Below, piece by piece: positions 1-8,648 of a stretch of 64,000 nt of DNA. The stretch's first letter is position 1. Every line of letters starts with the position of its first letter. Position numbers and translations under genes: made by a program. The DNA is from Comamonadaceae bacterium (GTDB lineage: Bacteria; Pseudomonadota; Gammaproteobacteria; Burkholderiales; Burkholderiaceae_C), in assembly GCA_027484575.1 (NCBI GenBank), contig JAIXSQ010000017.1, positions 115,381 through 179,380 of the forward strand, read 5' to 3'. The notes beneath the pieces are model-generated. The model ran no database searches. It saw only the letters and a program-made list of their open reading frames with translations, and was not told the DNA's origin.

Positions 1-2016
1 GTATTTCTGCTGGAAGCCCACGCCGTTGTCCTCGATCTCCAGCCCCAGGCCGCCCGCGCGCACCACCGGCCGCACATGCACCACCGCCGCCTCGCGCGAG
101 CGGGTGTACTTGGCCGCGTTGCCCAGCAGGTTGCGCAGCGCCGCCTGCACCAGCAGCGGGTCGGCCCACAGCACCGGCAGCCCCGGCGCGATGCGCCAGG
201 AAATGCGGCGCGGCTGCTCCTGGCGGTCGATCTCGGCGGCCAGCTCCTGCACCAGCAGGGCGGTGTCCACCCGGGCCGGCTTGAGCGCGGCGCGCCCCAT
301 GCGCGAGAAGTCCAGCAGCGCGTCGACCAGCCGGCCGGCATAGGCCGCGGCCTCGCGCACGTGGGCCAGGTAGCGGCCGGCGCGCGGCGACAGCTGCGCG
401 CCCTCGGTGTCCTGCACCAGGTCGATGTAGCCGGCGATGTGGCGCATCGGCGCGCGCAGGTCGTGCGACACGGTGTACGAGAAGGCTTCGAGCTCCTTGT
501 TCACCCGGCCCAGCTCCGCCGCCACCTCGGCCATCTCCTCGGCGCGGCGCAGCACGACGCCGATCAGCGCATGGCGCAGCTCGTCCGCCGCGGCCAGCGT
601 CGCGTCGGCCCAGGGCTCGCTGCGGCCGCGCAGCTCCTCGCGCCAGCTGGCGAAGCTGTGGCGGGGATGGATGCGGCCGTCGGCCGCCGGCGCGTTCTTG
701 CGCGGGTCGCCGGCCCACTGCACGCTGCGCACGACCTCGGGCCGGAACCACAGCACCACGTGCCGGTGCACCTGCGAGATCGAGACGGCCAGCAGGCCCG
801 CGGGCAGCTCGCCCTGGCCGGCCGCGCCGGGCCAGTCGTGCGCGAGCCGGTCGGTGGCCCAGACCGGCTCGCTGCGGCCGGCCACCCAGCCCCCCAGCGC
901 CTGGAGCACCGGCAGGGCGGGCACCTCGCCGGCGGACCAGCAGCGGTCGTCGAGCACGACGGCCACGCCGCTGGCGCGCCCCAGGCGCAGCATCGCCGGC
1001 TCGCCGACCAGCCGCTGCAGCGTCGCGTCGCTGTCGGCCAGCTGCGCGACCAGCTCCAGCACGTGCTGGCGGGCCTCGAGCCGGGCCGCGACCTCGTCGC
1101 GCTCCTGGCGGGCGGCGATCTTCAGCGCCAGCAGGCGGCCCAGGTGCTCGCAGGCCGCCCGCACCTCGTGGGGCAGCGGGCGCGCGGCGTGGTCGTGGCA
1201 GGACAGCATGCCCCACAGCCGGCCCTCGATGACGATCGACACGGACAGCGAGGCCCGCGTGCCCATGTTGCGCATGTACTCCAGGTGCACCGGCGAGACG
1301 CTGCGCAGCCCGGCCTGGCCCAGGTCCAGCGCGGCGGGATCCCAGCCGGGCGCATAGGCCTCCAGCGGCACCGGCACGTAGTGCGCGTCGGCGATCAGCC
1401 GCACGTGGCTGGCCAGGTACAGCGCGCGCGCCTGCGCGGGCACGTCCGAGGCGGGGAAGCGGTGCCCCAGGTAGCTGTGGTAGCCCGGCGCCGCCGACTC
1501 GGCCAGCACCTCGCCGTGCCCCTGGGCGTCGAAGCGGTACAGCAGCGCGCGGCCGAAGCCCGTGAGGCGCCGGGCCTCGGCCACCGCCAGGTCGGCGAGC
1601 GCCTGCAGCGACGCCGCACGCTGCAGGGCCGGCAGCACGCGGCGCACCAGGCCGTCGATGGGCCGCTGCAGGCCGCCCGAGGGCGGGGCGGGCTCGCATT
1701 CGAGCACGAGGTGGTGGCCGCTGCGGTGCGCGAGCACGTCCAGCGGCGGCAGGCCGTCCACGCGCACCCGCGCCAGCGCCACGGGTCCGTCGTCGCCCAG
1801 GTCGGTGCAGGCCGGGGCCACCTCGGCGGCCACCAGCCGGGCATGCACCGGCGAGGGCCAGTTCGCGCTGCAGCCGACCAGCGCCCCGCCGGCGTCGAGC
1901 ACCACCATCCAGCCGTGCGGCTGGATCGCGCCGGGCACGCGGATCGGCTCGGCATCGCAGGACGACAGGTCAGGCAGGGGCAGCGGCGGCGGCATCGGCA
2001 TCGGCATCGGCAGCAT
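1..2016 (-). CDS. bphP: Bacteriophytochrome sensor histidine kinase (3' end beyond window)
   Basis: Red/far-red photoreceptor kinase. Read on the minus strand, the N-terminus carries DLSSCDAEPIRVPGAIQPHG, the PAS segment whose Cys (Cys20 from the first ATG) attaches biliverdin. The GAF motif HRFPASDVPAQARALY follows, then a PHY-type segment (VSPVHLEYMRNMGTRASLSV), the H-box SHDLRAP with phospho-acceptor His near residue 518, and an ATPase G1 box (EDNGVGF) just before the window edge. About 672 codons are visible and the end of the ATPase domain is missing. Four in-frame ATGs (2016, 2007, 2001, 1995) lie in a Met-Pro repeat, so the exact start is open. The start overlaps the end of the upstream heme oxygenase gene, which supplies the chromophore, so the pair is probably translationally coupled. 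Confidence 0.93.
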   Translation of the reverse strand, partial: MLPMPMPMPPPLPLPDLSSCDAEPIRVPGAIQPHGWMVVLDAGGALVGCSANWPSPVHARLVAAEVAPACTDLGDDGPVALARVRVDGLPPLDVLAHRSGHHLVLECEPAPPSGGLQRPIDGLVRRVLPALQRAASLQALADLAVAEARRLTGFGRALLYRFDAQGHGEVLAESAAPGYHSYLGHRFPASDVPAQARALYLASHVRLIADAHYVPVPLEAYAPGWDPAALDLGQAGLRSVSPVHLEYMRNMGTRASLSVSIVIEGRLWGMLSCHDHAARPLPHEVRAACEHLGRLLALKIAARQERDEVAARLEARQHVLELVAQLADSDATLQRLVGEPAMLRLGRASGVAVVLDDRCWSAGEVPALPVLQALGGWVAGRSEPVWATDRLAHDWPGAAGQGELPAGLLAVSISQVHRHVVLWFRPEVVRSVQWAGDPRKNAPAADGRIHPRHSFASWREELRGRSEPWADATLAAADELRHALIGVVLRRAEEMAEVAAELGRVNKELEAFSYTVSHDLRAPMRHIAGYIDLVQDTEGAQLSPRAGRYLAHVREAAAYAGRLVDALLDFSRMGRAALKPARVDTALLVQELAAEIDRQEQPRRISWRIAPGLPVLWADPLLVQAALRNLLGNAAKYTRSREAAVVHVRPVVRAGGLGLEIEDNGVGFQQKY

Positions 2017-2653
2017 CGGTGCGACAGGGGTGGGTGGCGGAAGGCCCGGTGCCGGCCGGCGTGCCGAGCAGGGCGTCGAAGGTGGCGTGCAGGCAGGCGA
2101 AGGTGGCGCAGGCGGCGTCGGCGGCCTGCGCGGTGGCCAGCGGCGCTGCGTCCAGCTCCTGTCCCAGCCAGGCGCGCATGGCGCGCCAGCGGTCGCCGCT
2201 GGCCGCCGGGCCCAGGCCGTGGAACCAGGCCGCGCCGCTGCCGGCGTCCACGCCGGGCTGGCGGCGCAGCACCGGCGCCAGCACCTGGCCGCCCAGCGCC
2301 GAGCCCTCCAGCACGTACAGCGAGCCGAGCGCGCGCGCCGGGGTGTCCAGCCGGGGCAGCGGCGCGGCCCAGGCCAGGGGCGCGGCACCCAGCGCACGCA
2401 GGTCGGCCTGCAGCAAGGCGAGGCCGCGGCCGCCGGCCCACCGGGCCTGCCGGGCCGGGCCGAGGGCGCGCCGCAGCACGGGTTCCCAGGCGCGCACGAA
2501 GGCTTCGAAGCCCTGCACGATGCGCAGGTAACGGTCCGGCGCGCAGCCGGCCTCCAGCTGCATCAGGGCCTCGAGCGCGTCGTGGTGGCGCGCCGTCGCG
2601 GCGCGCAGGACGGCCAGGGCCGGCGGGCGGCCGGCGGGTGGGGACAGGGACAT
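1970..2653 (-). CDS. bphO: Biliverdin-producing heme oxygenase
   Basis: Opens heme to biliverdin IX-alpha, the chromophore of the phytochrome encoded immediately downstream. The 227-residue product has the heme oxygenase fold signature: an N-terminal helix with the proximal-ligand region LRAATARHHDALE and the distal-helix region LGSLYVLEGSALGGQVL. The chosen ATG at 2653 gives a family-typical length. A GTG at 2692 would add 13 residues (MTARCAPAPAVPP), and neither start has a good Shine-Dalgarno sequence. The last 26-47 bases overlap the phytochrome gene, depending on which phytochrome start is used. The C-terminal Asp-Ala tail is produced by the repeat in that overlap and is unlikely to be catalytic. 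Confidence 0.88.
   Translation of the reverse strand: MSLSPPAGRPPALAVLRAATARHHDALEALMQLEAGCAPDRYLRIVQGFEAFVRAWEPVLRRALGPARQARWAGGRGLALLQADLRALGAAPLAWAAPLPRLDTPARALGSLYVLEGSALGGQVLAPVLRRQPGVDAGSGAAWFHGLGPAASGDRWRAMRAWLGQELDAAPLATAQAADAACATFACLHATFDALLGTPAGTGPSATHPCRTDAADADADAAAAAPA
1991..2016. repeat. Hexanucleotide tandem repeat at the bphO/bphP overlap
   Basis: Three exact GGCATC units (1991-2008) plus a degenerate fourth. The repeat lies inside the overlap, so it encodes Met-Pro units at the phytochrome N-terminus and Asp-Ala units at the heme oxygenase C-terminus. Unit gain or loss would change both protein ends without a frameshift. Confidence 0.7.
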
Positions 2654-2692
2654 GGGGGGGACTGCAGGCGCCGGGGCGCAGCGCGCCGTCAC

Positions 2693-2771
2693 GGCAGGGG
2701 AAAACGACGAGGCGGCAGCTTGCCTGCAGCCGCCACGGTCCCGTGTAGGAAGACGCCGACAGTTGTGTCGG
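2693..2771. other. Short intergenic stretch with small hairpin after the AEC gene
   Basis: Between the AEC permease stop and bphO. A 6-bp stem CCGACA/TGTCGG with loop GTTG (2756-2771) abuts the permease stop codon. No T-tract follows on the minus strand, so termination is uncertain. Nothing else is recognised. Confidence 0.35.
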
Positions 2772-3737
2772 TCAGCGCACCAGCGCCACGGCCCCGGAGA
2801 AGGTGAGGAAGGCGGCCGCCGTCGTGAGCAGGATGATCCGCGCGATGCGGCCGTTGTCGGCGTCGAAGCGCTCGGCCAGCACCGACACGTTGCTGGCGCT
2901 GGGCAGGGCCGCCACCAGCACCATCACGGTCAGCGCGAACCGGTCCAGCGGCAGGCCCACGGCGATGGCCATCACGCCGGCCCACAGCACCAGCAGGGGA
3001 TGCACCACCAGCTTGGCCAGCGCCACCGGCACGTAGTCGGTCCAGGGCATGGGTGCATGCGCCTGGGCCGCGGCCACCATCTGCGAGCGCGCCAGCACCG
3101 CGCCGATGGTGAACAGCGCCACCGGCGAGGCCGCATCGGCCAGCAGGCCCACCAGCGCGCCGACGGGGGGCAGCGGCACCAGGCCCAGCGCGGAGCAGCC
3201 GGCGCCCAGCGCGATCGCCCAGGGCATGGGATTGAGGGCCACGCCGCGCAGCGCCTTGCGGGCGGCTTCCGCGGCCCCGTGCTGGCCGGCCGCGTCCAGC
3301 CGCGACAGCGCGATGCACAGCGAACTGGTGACCACCAGGTCGACCAGGATCGTCAGGATGGCCGGGCCCGCCGCCGGCGGGCCGAGCAGCGCCACCAGCA
3401 GCGGCACGCCCATGAAGCCGGTGTTCGGAAACGCCGCCACCAGGGCGCCGAAGGACGCGTCGTTCCAGCGGATGCGCCGGTTCAGGCTGGCGGCCACGGT
3501 GCCGGCCACCATCAGCAGCGCGCAAGGCAGGTAGACCGCCAGCGCCGCGGGGTCGAACAGCTGCGCCACCGGCGTGTTCACGCCGAACCGGTACAGCATG
3601 CACGGCAGCGCGAAGAACAGCACGAAGCTGTTCAGGCCGCCGATGGCCTCGAGCGGCAGCAGCCGCTGGCGCGCGGCGAGGTAGCCGCACAGCACGAGCG
3701 CGAAGAAGGGGAAGGTGACCTGCAGGATGGCGAGCAC
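2772..3737 (-). CDS. AEC-family (auxin efflux carrier-like) permease
   Basis: Integral membrane transporter of about 321 residues, the usual size for bacterial AEC proteins of the MdcF/YfdV type, with some ten hydrophobic segments from the N-terminus (ILQVTFPFFALVLCGYLAAR) to the C-terminal LTFSGAVALV. The substrate cannot be read from sequence; bacterial members include malonate and other carboxylate carriers. The GTG at 3737 is preferred over the TTG at 3758 because a GACAAT hexamer ends 8 bases before it and would otherwise lie inside the coding region. It sits upstream of bphO-bphP on the same strand, but 118 bases separate them and a functional link is not implied. Confidence 0.85.
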   Translation of the reverse strand: MLAILQVTFPFFALVLCGYLAARQRLLPLEAIGGLNSFVLFFALPCMLYRFGVNTPVAQLFDPAALAVYLPCALLMVAGTVAASLNRRIRWNDASFGALVAAFPNTGFMGVPLLVALLGPPAAGPAILTILVDLVVTSSLCIALSRLDAAGQHGAAEAARKALRGVALNPMPWAIALGAGCSALGLVPLPPVGALVGLLADAASPVALFTIGAVLARSQMVAAAQAHAPMPWTDYVPVALAKLVVHPLLVLWAGVMAIAVGLPLDRFALTVMVLVAALPSASNVSVLAERFDADNGRIARIILLTTAAAFLTFSGAVALVR

Positions 3738-3745
3738 GGGGCCGT

Positions 3746-3751
3746 ATTGTC
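3746..3751 (-). promoter_or_regulatory. Candidate -10 element, leaderless start of AEC gene
   Basis: GACAAT on the minus strand, 8 bases before the GTG at 3737, with no Shine-Dalgarno sequence between. No convincing -35. One of a recurrent set in this window. Confidence 0.4.
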
Positions 3752-3852
3752 CGGGCAACGCGGGTGCAGCTTCCTGCGCGGGGGCGGATGGTCGCCGTCG
3801 CTATCATCCGTCGCCCTCCCGCCCCTCCCTTCGCAGTCCCCTCCCCCATCGC

Positions 3853-5934
3853 ATGTCCGGCCTGAATCTCGCGCAGCAGGAAGCCGTCAACTACCTGCAC
3901 GGTCCCTGCCTGGTGCTGGCCGGCGCCGGCTCGGGCAAGACGCGCGTGATCACGCACAAGATCGGCCGCCTGATCCAGAGCGGCGTGGAGGGCAAGCGGA
4001 TCCTGGCGATCACCTTCACCAACAAGGCGGCGGCCGAGATGCGCGAGCGCGCGCGGGCGCTGATCGGGCGCGAGGCCAAGGACGTGGTGATCTGCACCTT
4101 CCACGCGCTGGGCGTGCGGCTGCTGCGGCAGGACGGGCAGGTGCTGGGCCTCAAGCCCCAGTTCTCGATCCTGGACCAGGACGACGTGACCTCGATCATC
4201 CGGGACGCGGCGGGGGGCACCACCGACGCGGCCACCGCGCGCCAGTGGCAGTGGACCATCAGCCTGTGGAAGAACATGGGTCTGAACGCGCAGCAGGCCG
4301 AGGCCCAGGCCAAGGACGACAACGAGCGCGTGCTGGCCAGGATCATGGGCAAGTACGAGGAGCGGCTGGCGGCCTACCAGAGCGTGGACTTCGACGACCT
4401 GATCGGCCTGCCGCTCAAGCTGCTGCACCAGCACGAGGAGGTGCGCGCCAAGTGGCAGAAGCACCTGGGCCACGTGCTGGTGGACGAGTACCAGGACACC
4501 AACGCCACCCAGTACGAGCTGCTCAAGCTGCTGGTGGGCGAGCGCGGCCGCTTCACCGCGGTGGGCGACGACGACCAGTCGATCTACGGCTGGCGCGGCG
4601 CCACGCTGGACAACCTCAAGCGGCTGCCGCAGGACTGGCCGCAGCTCAAGGTGATCAAGCTGGAGCAGAACTACCGCTCCACCAGCGCGATCCTGCGGGC
4701 GGCCAACAACGTGATCCAGCCCAACCCCAAGCTGTTTCCCAAGACCCTGTTCTCCGAGCTGGGCGAGGGCGAGCCGGTGCGGGTGGTGGACTGCGACAAC
4801 GAGGAGCACGAGGCCGACCGCGCGGTGGCGCGGATCCAGTCGCTGCGCGCCAACGGCGCCGGCAAGGACTGGAAGGACTTCGCCATCCTGTACCGCGCCA
4901 ACCACCAGGCGCGGGTGTTCGAGCAGGCGCTGCGCAAGGCGCAGATCCCGTACAAGGTCTCCGGCGGCCAGAGCTTCTTCGACCGCGCCGAGATCCGCGA
5001 CCTGTGCGCCTGGCTGCGGCTGTGGGTCAACACCGACGACGACCCGGCCTTCCTGCGCGCGGTCACCACGCCCAAGCGCGGCATCGGCCACCAGACGCTG
5101 GGCGCGCTGGGCGAGTTCGCCGGCAAATACCGGCTGAGCCTGTACGGCGCGCTGTTCTCCTCGTCGCTGCCCTCGGTGATGTCGGCGCGCGCGCTGGGCA
5201 GCCTGCAGGAGTTCGGCCGCTTCGTGAACGACCTGGAGTACCGGGCCCGCCACACCCTGGGCGCCGAGGACGCGCGCCGGTTCCTCACGGACTGGCTCAA
5301 GGACATCGGCTACGAGCAGCACCTGCTGGACAGCGAGGACAGCGAGAAGGTGGCGGCCTCGCGCTGGTCGAACGTGATGGACTTCTGCGACTGGATGGCG
5401 CAGCGCTGCGGCGGCCAGATCGAGGACACCGCCGGCGTGCAGGTGGCCAGCGAGCGCAAGAGCCTGCTGGAGGTGGCGCAGACCATCGCGCTGCTGTCGA
5501 CCATCAGCGAGCGCGAGCAGGACCAGAACGTGGTGACGCTGTCGACGCTGCATGCCTCCAAGGGCCTGGAGTGGCCGCACGTGGTGCTGGCCGGCTGCGT
5601 CGAGGGCCTGCTGCCGTTCAAGATCGACGACGACGACATCAACCGCGGCCAGACCAGCGAGGGCATCCTGCAGCGGCTGCAGGAGGAGCGCCGGCTGATG
5701 TACGTGGGCATCACCCGCGCGCAGCGCACGCTGGCCGTCAGCTGGATGAAGCGGCGCAAGAAGGGCCGCGAGACCGTGGCCGCCACGCCCAGCCGCTTCA
5801 TCGCCGAGATGGCGCTGGACAAGGCCACGGTGCGGGAGGACCCGCGCGAGAAGCTCAAGGCGCTGCGGGCCGAGTTCGCGCTCAAGAGCGCGGCCAGCGC
5901 GGCGGCGGCGGCGGCCGCGGCCAAGGGCGGCTAG
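3853..5934 (+). CDS. rep: ATP-dependent DNA helicase Rep
   Basis: Superfamily 1A 3'-5' helicase, 693 residues (E. coli Rep is 673), acting in replication restart and fork passage past bound proteins. The N-terminus LNLAQQEAVNYLHGPCLVLA runs into the Walker A motif AGAGSGKT (residues 23-30). Walker B is VDEYQD with Asp211-Glu212, followed by DDDQSIYGWRGA (motif III), LEQNYRS (motif IV), TLHASKGLEWPHV (motif V) and VGITRAQ (motif VI). The opening matches Rep better than UvrD or PcrA. An Ala-rich tail (SAASAAAAAAAAKGG) ends the protein. A TATCAT hexamer about 50 bases upstream is a plausible -10. The gene stops 3 bases before the convergent flavoprotein gene. Confidence 0.95.
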   Translation: MSGLNLAQQEAVNYLHGPCLVLAGAGSGKTRVITHKIGRLIQSGVEGKRILAITFTNKAAAEMRERARALIGREAKDVVICTFHALGVRLLRQDGQVLGLKPQFSILDQDDVTSIIRDAAGGTTDAATARQWQWTISLWKNMGLNAQQAEAQAKDDNERVLARIMGKYEERLAAYQSVDFDDLIGLPLKLLHQHEEVRAKWQKHLGHVLVDEYQDTNATQYELLKLLVGERGRFTAVGDDDQSIYGWRGATLDNLKRLPQDWPQLKVIKLEQNYRSTSAILRAANNVIQPNPKLFPKTLFSELGEGEPVRVVDCDNEEHEADRAVARIQSLRANGAGKDWKDFAILYRANHQARVFEQALRKAQIPYKVSGGQSFFDRAEIRDLCAWLRLWVNTDDDPAFLRAVTTPKRGIGHQTLGALGEFAGKYRLSLYGALFSSSLPSVMSARALGSLQEFGRFVNDLEYRARHTLGAEDARRFLTDWLKDIGYEQHLLDSEDSEKVAASRWSNVMDFCDWMAQRCGGQIEDTAGVQVASERKSLLEVAQTIALLSTISEREQDQNVVTLSTLHASKGLEWPHVVLAGCVEGLLPFKIDDDDINRGQTSEGILQRLQEERRLMYVGITRAQRTLAVSWMKRRKKGRETVAATPSRFIAEMALDKATVREDPREKLKALRAEFALKSAASAAAAAAAAKGG

Positions 5935-5937
5935 GCC

Positions 5938-7236
5938 TCAGGCGGGCAGCGGGTACGGCCGGTCGTCGGGCGTGTCCTGCACCAGCGCCGCCAGCTGCTC
6001 GCGCCAGCCATCGGGGTACGAGGCCGCATCGCGCGGCGCCAGGTGGAAGGCGATGTCCATGTGGTTCACCTTGTGCGGCACCGGCGCCAGGTCCAGCGCC
6101 GCCCGGCCGGCGATGTGGGCCATGGTGCTGCGTGCGATCAGCGCATAGGCCCAGGGCGCCGCGCCGATGCCGTCCAGGCCCACGCCCGGCAGCCACAGGT
6201 CGGGCGCGTCCAGGCTGCGCACGATGCAGCCGCAGCGCGCGGCCAGCGCATCGACGCTGCGCACGGCCGCCAGCGCCGGCACGTCCAGCCATGCCAGGTC
6301 GGTGGCGTAGCCGGTGCCCCACAGCAGCAGCTCGGGCTGCAGCCGGGTGCCATCGGACAGCTGCACCGTGGCGCCGTCGATCGCGGCGACGGTGGCCGCA
6401 TGGCGTTCGATGCGGCCGAACTGCGCCAGCATGCCGGGGCGGCCCGGGATCAGCTGGTCGTGCCGCACGTCCCAGGGCTGCGCCGGCCGGATCGCGTCGA
6501 GGCCGAAGCGCGCATAGCGGGCGGCCATGTCGGCGCCGATGCCCGCGCTCTGCTGCGCATGGCTCAGGCCCTGCAGCTGCAGCCGCGCGTAGGGCCGCAC
6601 GCTGCCCGCCACGGCCTTGGGCTTGCCGGTGGGCAGGAACCACTTGAGCCCCCGGTGGGCCCAGGCCACCTGCGAGGCCTGGTGCGTGAGCGCCTGCTCC
6701 AGCAGGTCGTAGGCCGAGGCGCCACCGCCCACCACCAGCACCCGGCGCCCGGCCAATTGCGCCGGGTCCCGCAGGGCGCTGGCGTGCAGCTCGGCCACCC
6801 GGGGCTGCTGCCGCGCCACCGCGGGCACGCAGGGCCGGTTGTGCCCGCCGCTGGCGGCCACCAGGTGGCGGGCCCGCACCGGGCCGTGGGCGGTGTCCAG
6901 CCGCCAGTGGCTGCCGTCGTGCCGGGCGCGGACCACGGGGCAGCCGTAGCGGATGCCGCCCGCCAGGCCGAAGCGGGTGACCCAGGCCTGCACGTTGGCC
7001 TGCACCTGCGGCTGGCAGGGCCCGTCCAGGCCGATGTCGCCCAGCGCCCAGTCGGCCGGCGCGATCTGCAGGTCCTGCCATGCGGGCAGGCGGCGCCACA
7101 GGCCGCCCGCGCCGTCCTGCGCCTCGAGCACCACCGCATCGAGGCCGGCGCGGCGCGCGTACGCCAGGTGGACCACGCCGGCGATGCCGGCGCCGACGAT
7201 CGCGACGTCGTGCAGGGGGAGGCTGTCGGCGGGCAT
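5938..7236 (-). CDS. FAD/NAD(P)-dependent monooxygenase-like flavoprotein
   Basis: A 432-residue flavoprotein of the FMO/Baeyer-Villiger/TrkA-like superfamily, with two Rossmann fingerprints: the FAD site VAIVGAGIAG (residues 11-20) and the NADPH site VLVVGGGASAYD (about 166-177). A C-terminal GTGYATDLAW matches the conserved ATG-type motif near the end of the FAD domain. It probably uses NADPH and oxygen to oxygenate a small substrate, which I cannot identify. The start at ATG 7236 is set by an AAGGAG 6 bases upstream. It is divergent, by 30 bases, from a small secreted protein gene and convergent with rep. Confidence 0.82.
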   Translation of the reverse strand: MPADSLPLHDVAIVGAGIAGVVHLAYARRAGLDAVVLEAQDGAGGLWRRLPAWQDLQIAPADWALGDIGLDGPCQPQVQANVQAWVTRFGLAGGIRYGCPVVRARHDGSHWRLDTAHGPVRARHLVAASGGHNRPCVPAVARQQPRVAELHASALRDPAQLAGRRVLVVGGGASAYDLLEQALTHQASQVAWAHRGLKWFLPTGKPKAVAGSVRPYARLQLQGLSHAQQSAGIGADMAARYARFGLDAIRPAQPWDVRHDQLIPGRPGMLAQFGRIERHAATVAAIDGATVQLSDGTRLQPELLLWGTGYATDLAWLDVPALAAVRSVDALAARCGCIVRSLDAPDLWLPGVGLDGIGAAPWAYALIARSTMAHIAGRAALDLAPVPHKVNHMDIAFHLAPRDAASYPDGWREQLAALVQDTPDDRPYPLPA

Positions 7237-7266
7237 GGGGCTCCTTGCTCTACCCTCGGGGGCGCC

Positions 7267-7752
7267 ATGGCCATGATCTCCCGCGTCCCGCTCCCCGGTC
7301 CATCCGCAGCAACCCGCCGTGCCGCGGCCGTGCTGCTCGCCTGCGCCTGCGCCCTGCCGGCCCGGGCCCAGCAGCCCCCCGCCGCGCCGGCAGCGGCGGC
7401 TCCCGCCGGCTGCCCGGCACCGCAGGACCTGCCGCCCGCCGCGCTGGTCGGGCTCTGGCATGCCGAGTTCGGCCGGGGGCAGCCGCCGGTGGCGCTGCTG
7501 CTGGAGCTGCACGCCGAGCATGCCGGCAGCCTGGCCGGTGCGCTGGTGCGCGACGGCGCCCGCTCGCGCGTGGCGGCGGACCTGGACGACGGCGCCTTCA
7601 CGCTGGAGGAGTCGCCCGACGGGCAGCGCATCGCCGCGACCTGGCTGGGCGAGCTGGTGGCCGGCAGCTGCGGGCGCGAGATCCGGGGCGAATGGCGGCC
7701 CCGCGAGGGGGCGGCGCGCAGCTTCGTGCTGCGCCGCGTGGGCAACTGGTGA
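7267..7752 (+). CDS. Small secreted hypothetical protein
   Basis: Predicted 161-residue exported protein of unknown function. An Arg-containing N-terminus is followed by the hydrophobic stretch AAAVLLACACALPARAQ, a convincing Sec signal peptide with cleavage after ARA. The mature part has two conserved-looking Trp-containing segments (LVGLWHAEFG and AATWLGELVAG) and a single internal Cys, like small lipocalin- or beta-barrel-type periplasmic proteins, but I recognise no family. ATG 7267 is chosen; a second ATG lies at 7273. It is 31 bases upstream of the SDR gene on the same strand and could be cotranscribed with it. Confidence 0.65.
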   Translation: MAMISRVPLPGPSAATRRAAAVLLACACALPARAQQPPAAPAAAAPAGCPAPQDLPPAALVGLWHAEFGRGQPPVALLLELHAEHAGSLAGALVRDGARSRVAADLDDGAFTLEESPDGQRIAATWLGELVAGSCGREIRGEWRPREGAARSFVLRRVGNW

Positions 7753-7783
7753 GCGCAGCGGGACTGCGCACGAGGAGAAGGGG

Positions 7784-8593
7784 ATGGGACGCTTGGCAGG
7801 GAAGGTGGCCTTGGTCACGGGAGCGGCCCGCGGCATCGGGGCCGCCATCTGCGCACGCCTGGCCGGCGAGGGCGCCACGGTCTATGTCAGCGACATCGAC
7901 GCGCAGGCGGCACGGGCGACCGCCCGGCAGATCGGACAGCCCTGGCTGGCGCTGGACGTGCGGGACGACGCGCAGTGGGCGCAGGCCTGCGAGCGGGTGC
8001 TGCAGGACCACGGCCGGCTGGAGGTCCTGGTCAACAACGCCGGGATCACCGGGCTGGAAGGCGGTGGCAGGCACGATCCCGAGCACGCCAGCCTGCAGGA
8101 CTGGCGTGCGGTGCTGGCCACCGACCTGGACGGCGTCTTCCTCGGCTGCCGAGCCGCCCTGCGGGCCATGCGCCGCCTCCCGGCCGGGCGCAGCGGATCC
8201 ATCGTGAACATCGGCTCGCGCTCTGGCGTGGTGGGCATCCCCGGTGCCGCGGCGTACGCCGCGGCCAAGGCGGCGGTGCTGAACCACACCCGCTCGGTCG
8301 CCCTGTACTGCGCCGAACAGCGGCTGCCGGTGCGCTGCAACGCGATCCTGCCGGCCGCCGTGCTCACGCCGATGTGGGAGCCCATGCTCGGCGAGGGCCC
8401 GCAGCGGGAGGCGGCGATGGCGGCCCTGGTGGCCGACACCCCGCTGCGCCGCTTCGGGCAGCCGGCGGAGGTCGCGGCCGTCGCCGTGCTGCTCGCCAGC
8501 GACGAGTGCGGGTACATGACGGGCGCCGCACTGCACGTCGACGGCGGTCTGCTGGCGGGATCGGCCGCGGTCCCGTCCGGCGGGCCGGCCTGA
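7784..8593 (+). CDS. SDR-family oxidoreductase
   Basis: Classical short-chain dehydrogenase/reductase, 269 residues. It has the NAD(P)-binding TGAARGIG (Gly13, Gly17, Gly19), an Asp at the end of beta-2 (SDIDA) that favours NAD(H), the NNAG motif and the catalytic Ser145, Tyr158 and Lys162 (YAAAK). The C-terminal GYMTGAALHVDGGLL is typical of the family. The product is a ketone/alcohol oxidoreductase of unknown substrate. GAGGAGAAGGGG just upstream of ATG 7784 fixes the start. The adjoining minus-strand FMO-like gene suggests ketone or alcohol metabolism, but nothing proves a shared pathway. Confidence 0.9.
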   Translation: MGRLAGKVALVTGAARGIGAAICARLAGEGATVYVSDIDAQAARATARQIGQPWLALDVRDDAQWAQACERVLQDHGRLEVLVNNAGITGLEGGGRHDPEHASLQDWRAVLATDLDGVFLGCRAALRAMRRLPAGRSGSIVNIGSRSGVVGIPGAAAYAAAKAAVLNHTRSVALYCAEQRLPVRCNAILPAAVLTPMWEPMLGEGPQREAAMAALVADTPLRRFGQPAEVAAVAVLLASDECGYMTGAALHVDGGLLAGSAAVPSGGPA

Positions 8594-8602
8594 GCCCGCG
8601 CC

Positions 8603-8648
8603 GCCGCACGCCGCACGCCGCACGCCGCCGCCAGCGGCCGGCGGCGGC
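8603..8648. repeat. 7-bp tandem repeat and GC hairpin between SDR and exonuclease genes
   Basis: Three exact GCCGCAC units (8603-8623) are followed by a 9-bp GCCGCCGCC/GGCGGCGGC stem (8624-8632 with 8640-8648) that abuts the exonuclease stop codon. No T-tract on either strand. It may act as a barrier between convergent transcripts. Confidence 0.5.

Noticed and set aside
76..2748. Plus-strand open frame of 890 codons across the phytochrome region
   Set aside because: It is antisense to the phytochrome and heme oxygenase, with Arg/His/Gln/Gly-biased composition typical of a GC-rich shadow frame, and no recognisable domain.
2652..6647. Plus-strand open frame of 1331 codons through the AEC and rep genes
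   Set aside because: It is antisense to the AEC gene, out of frame with rep, and composed of low-complexity Gly/Arg/Ala. Rep in another frame has all helicase motifs.
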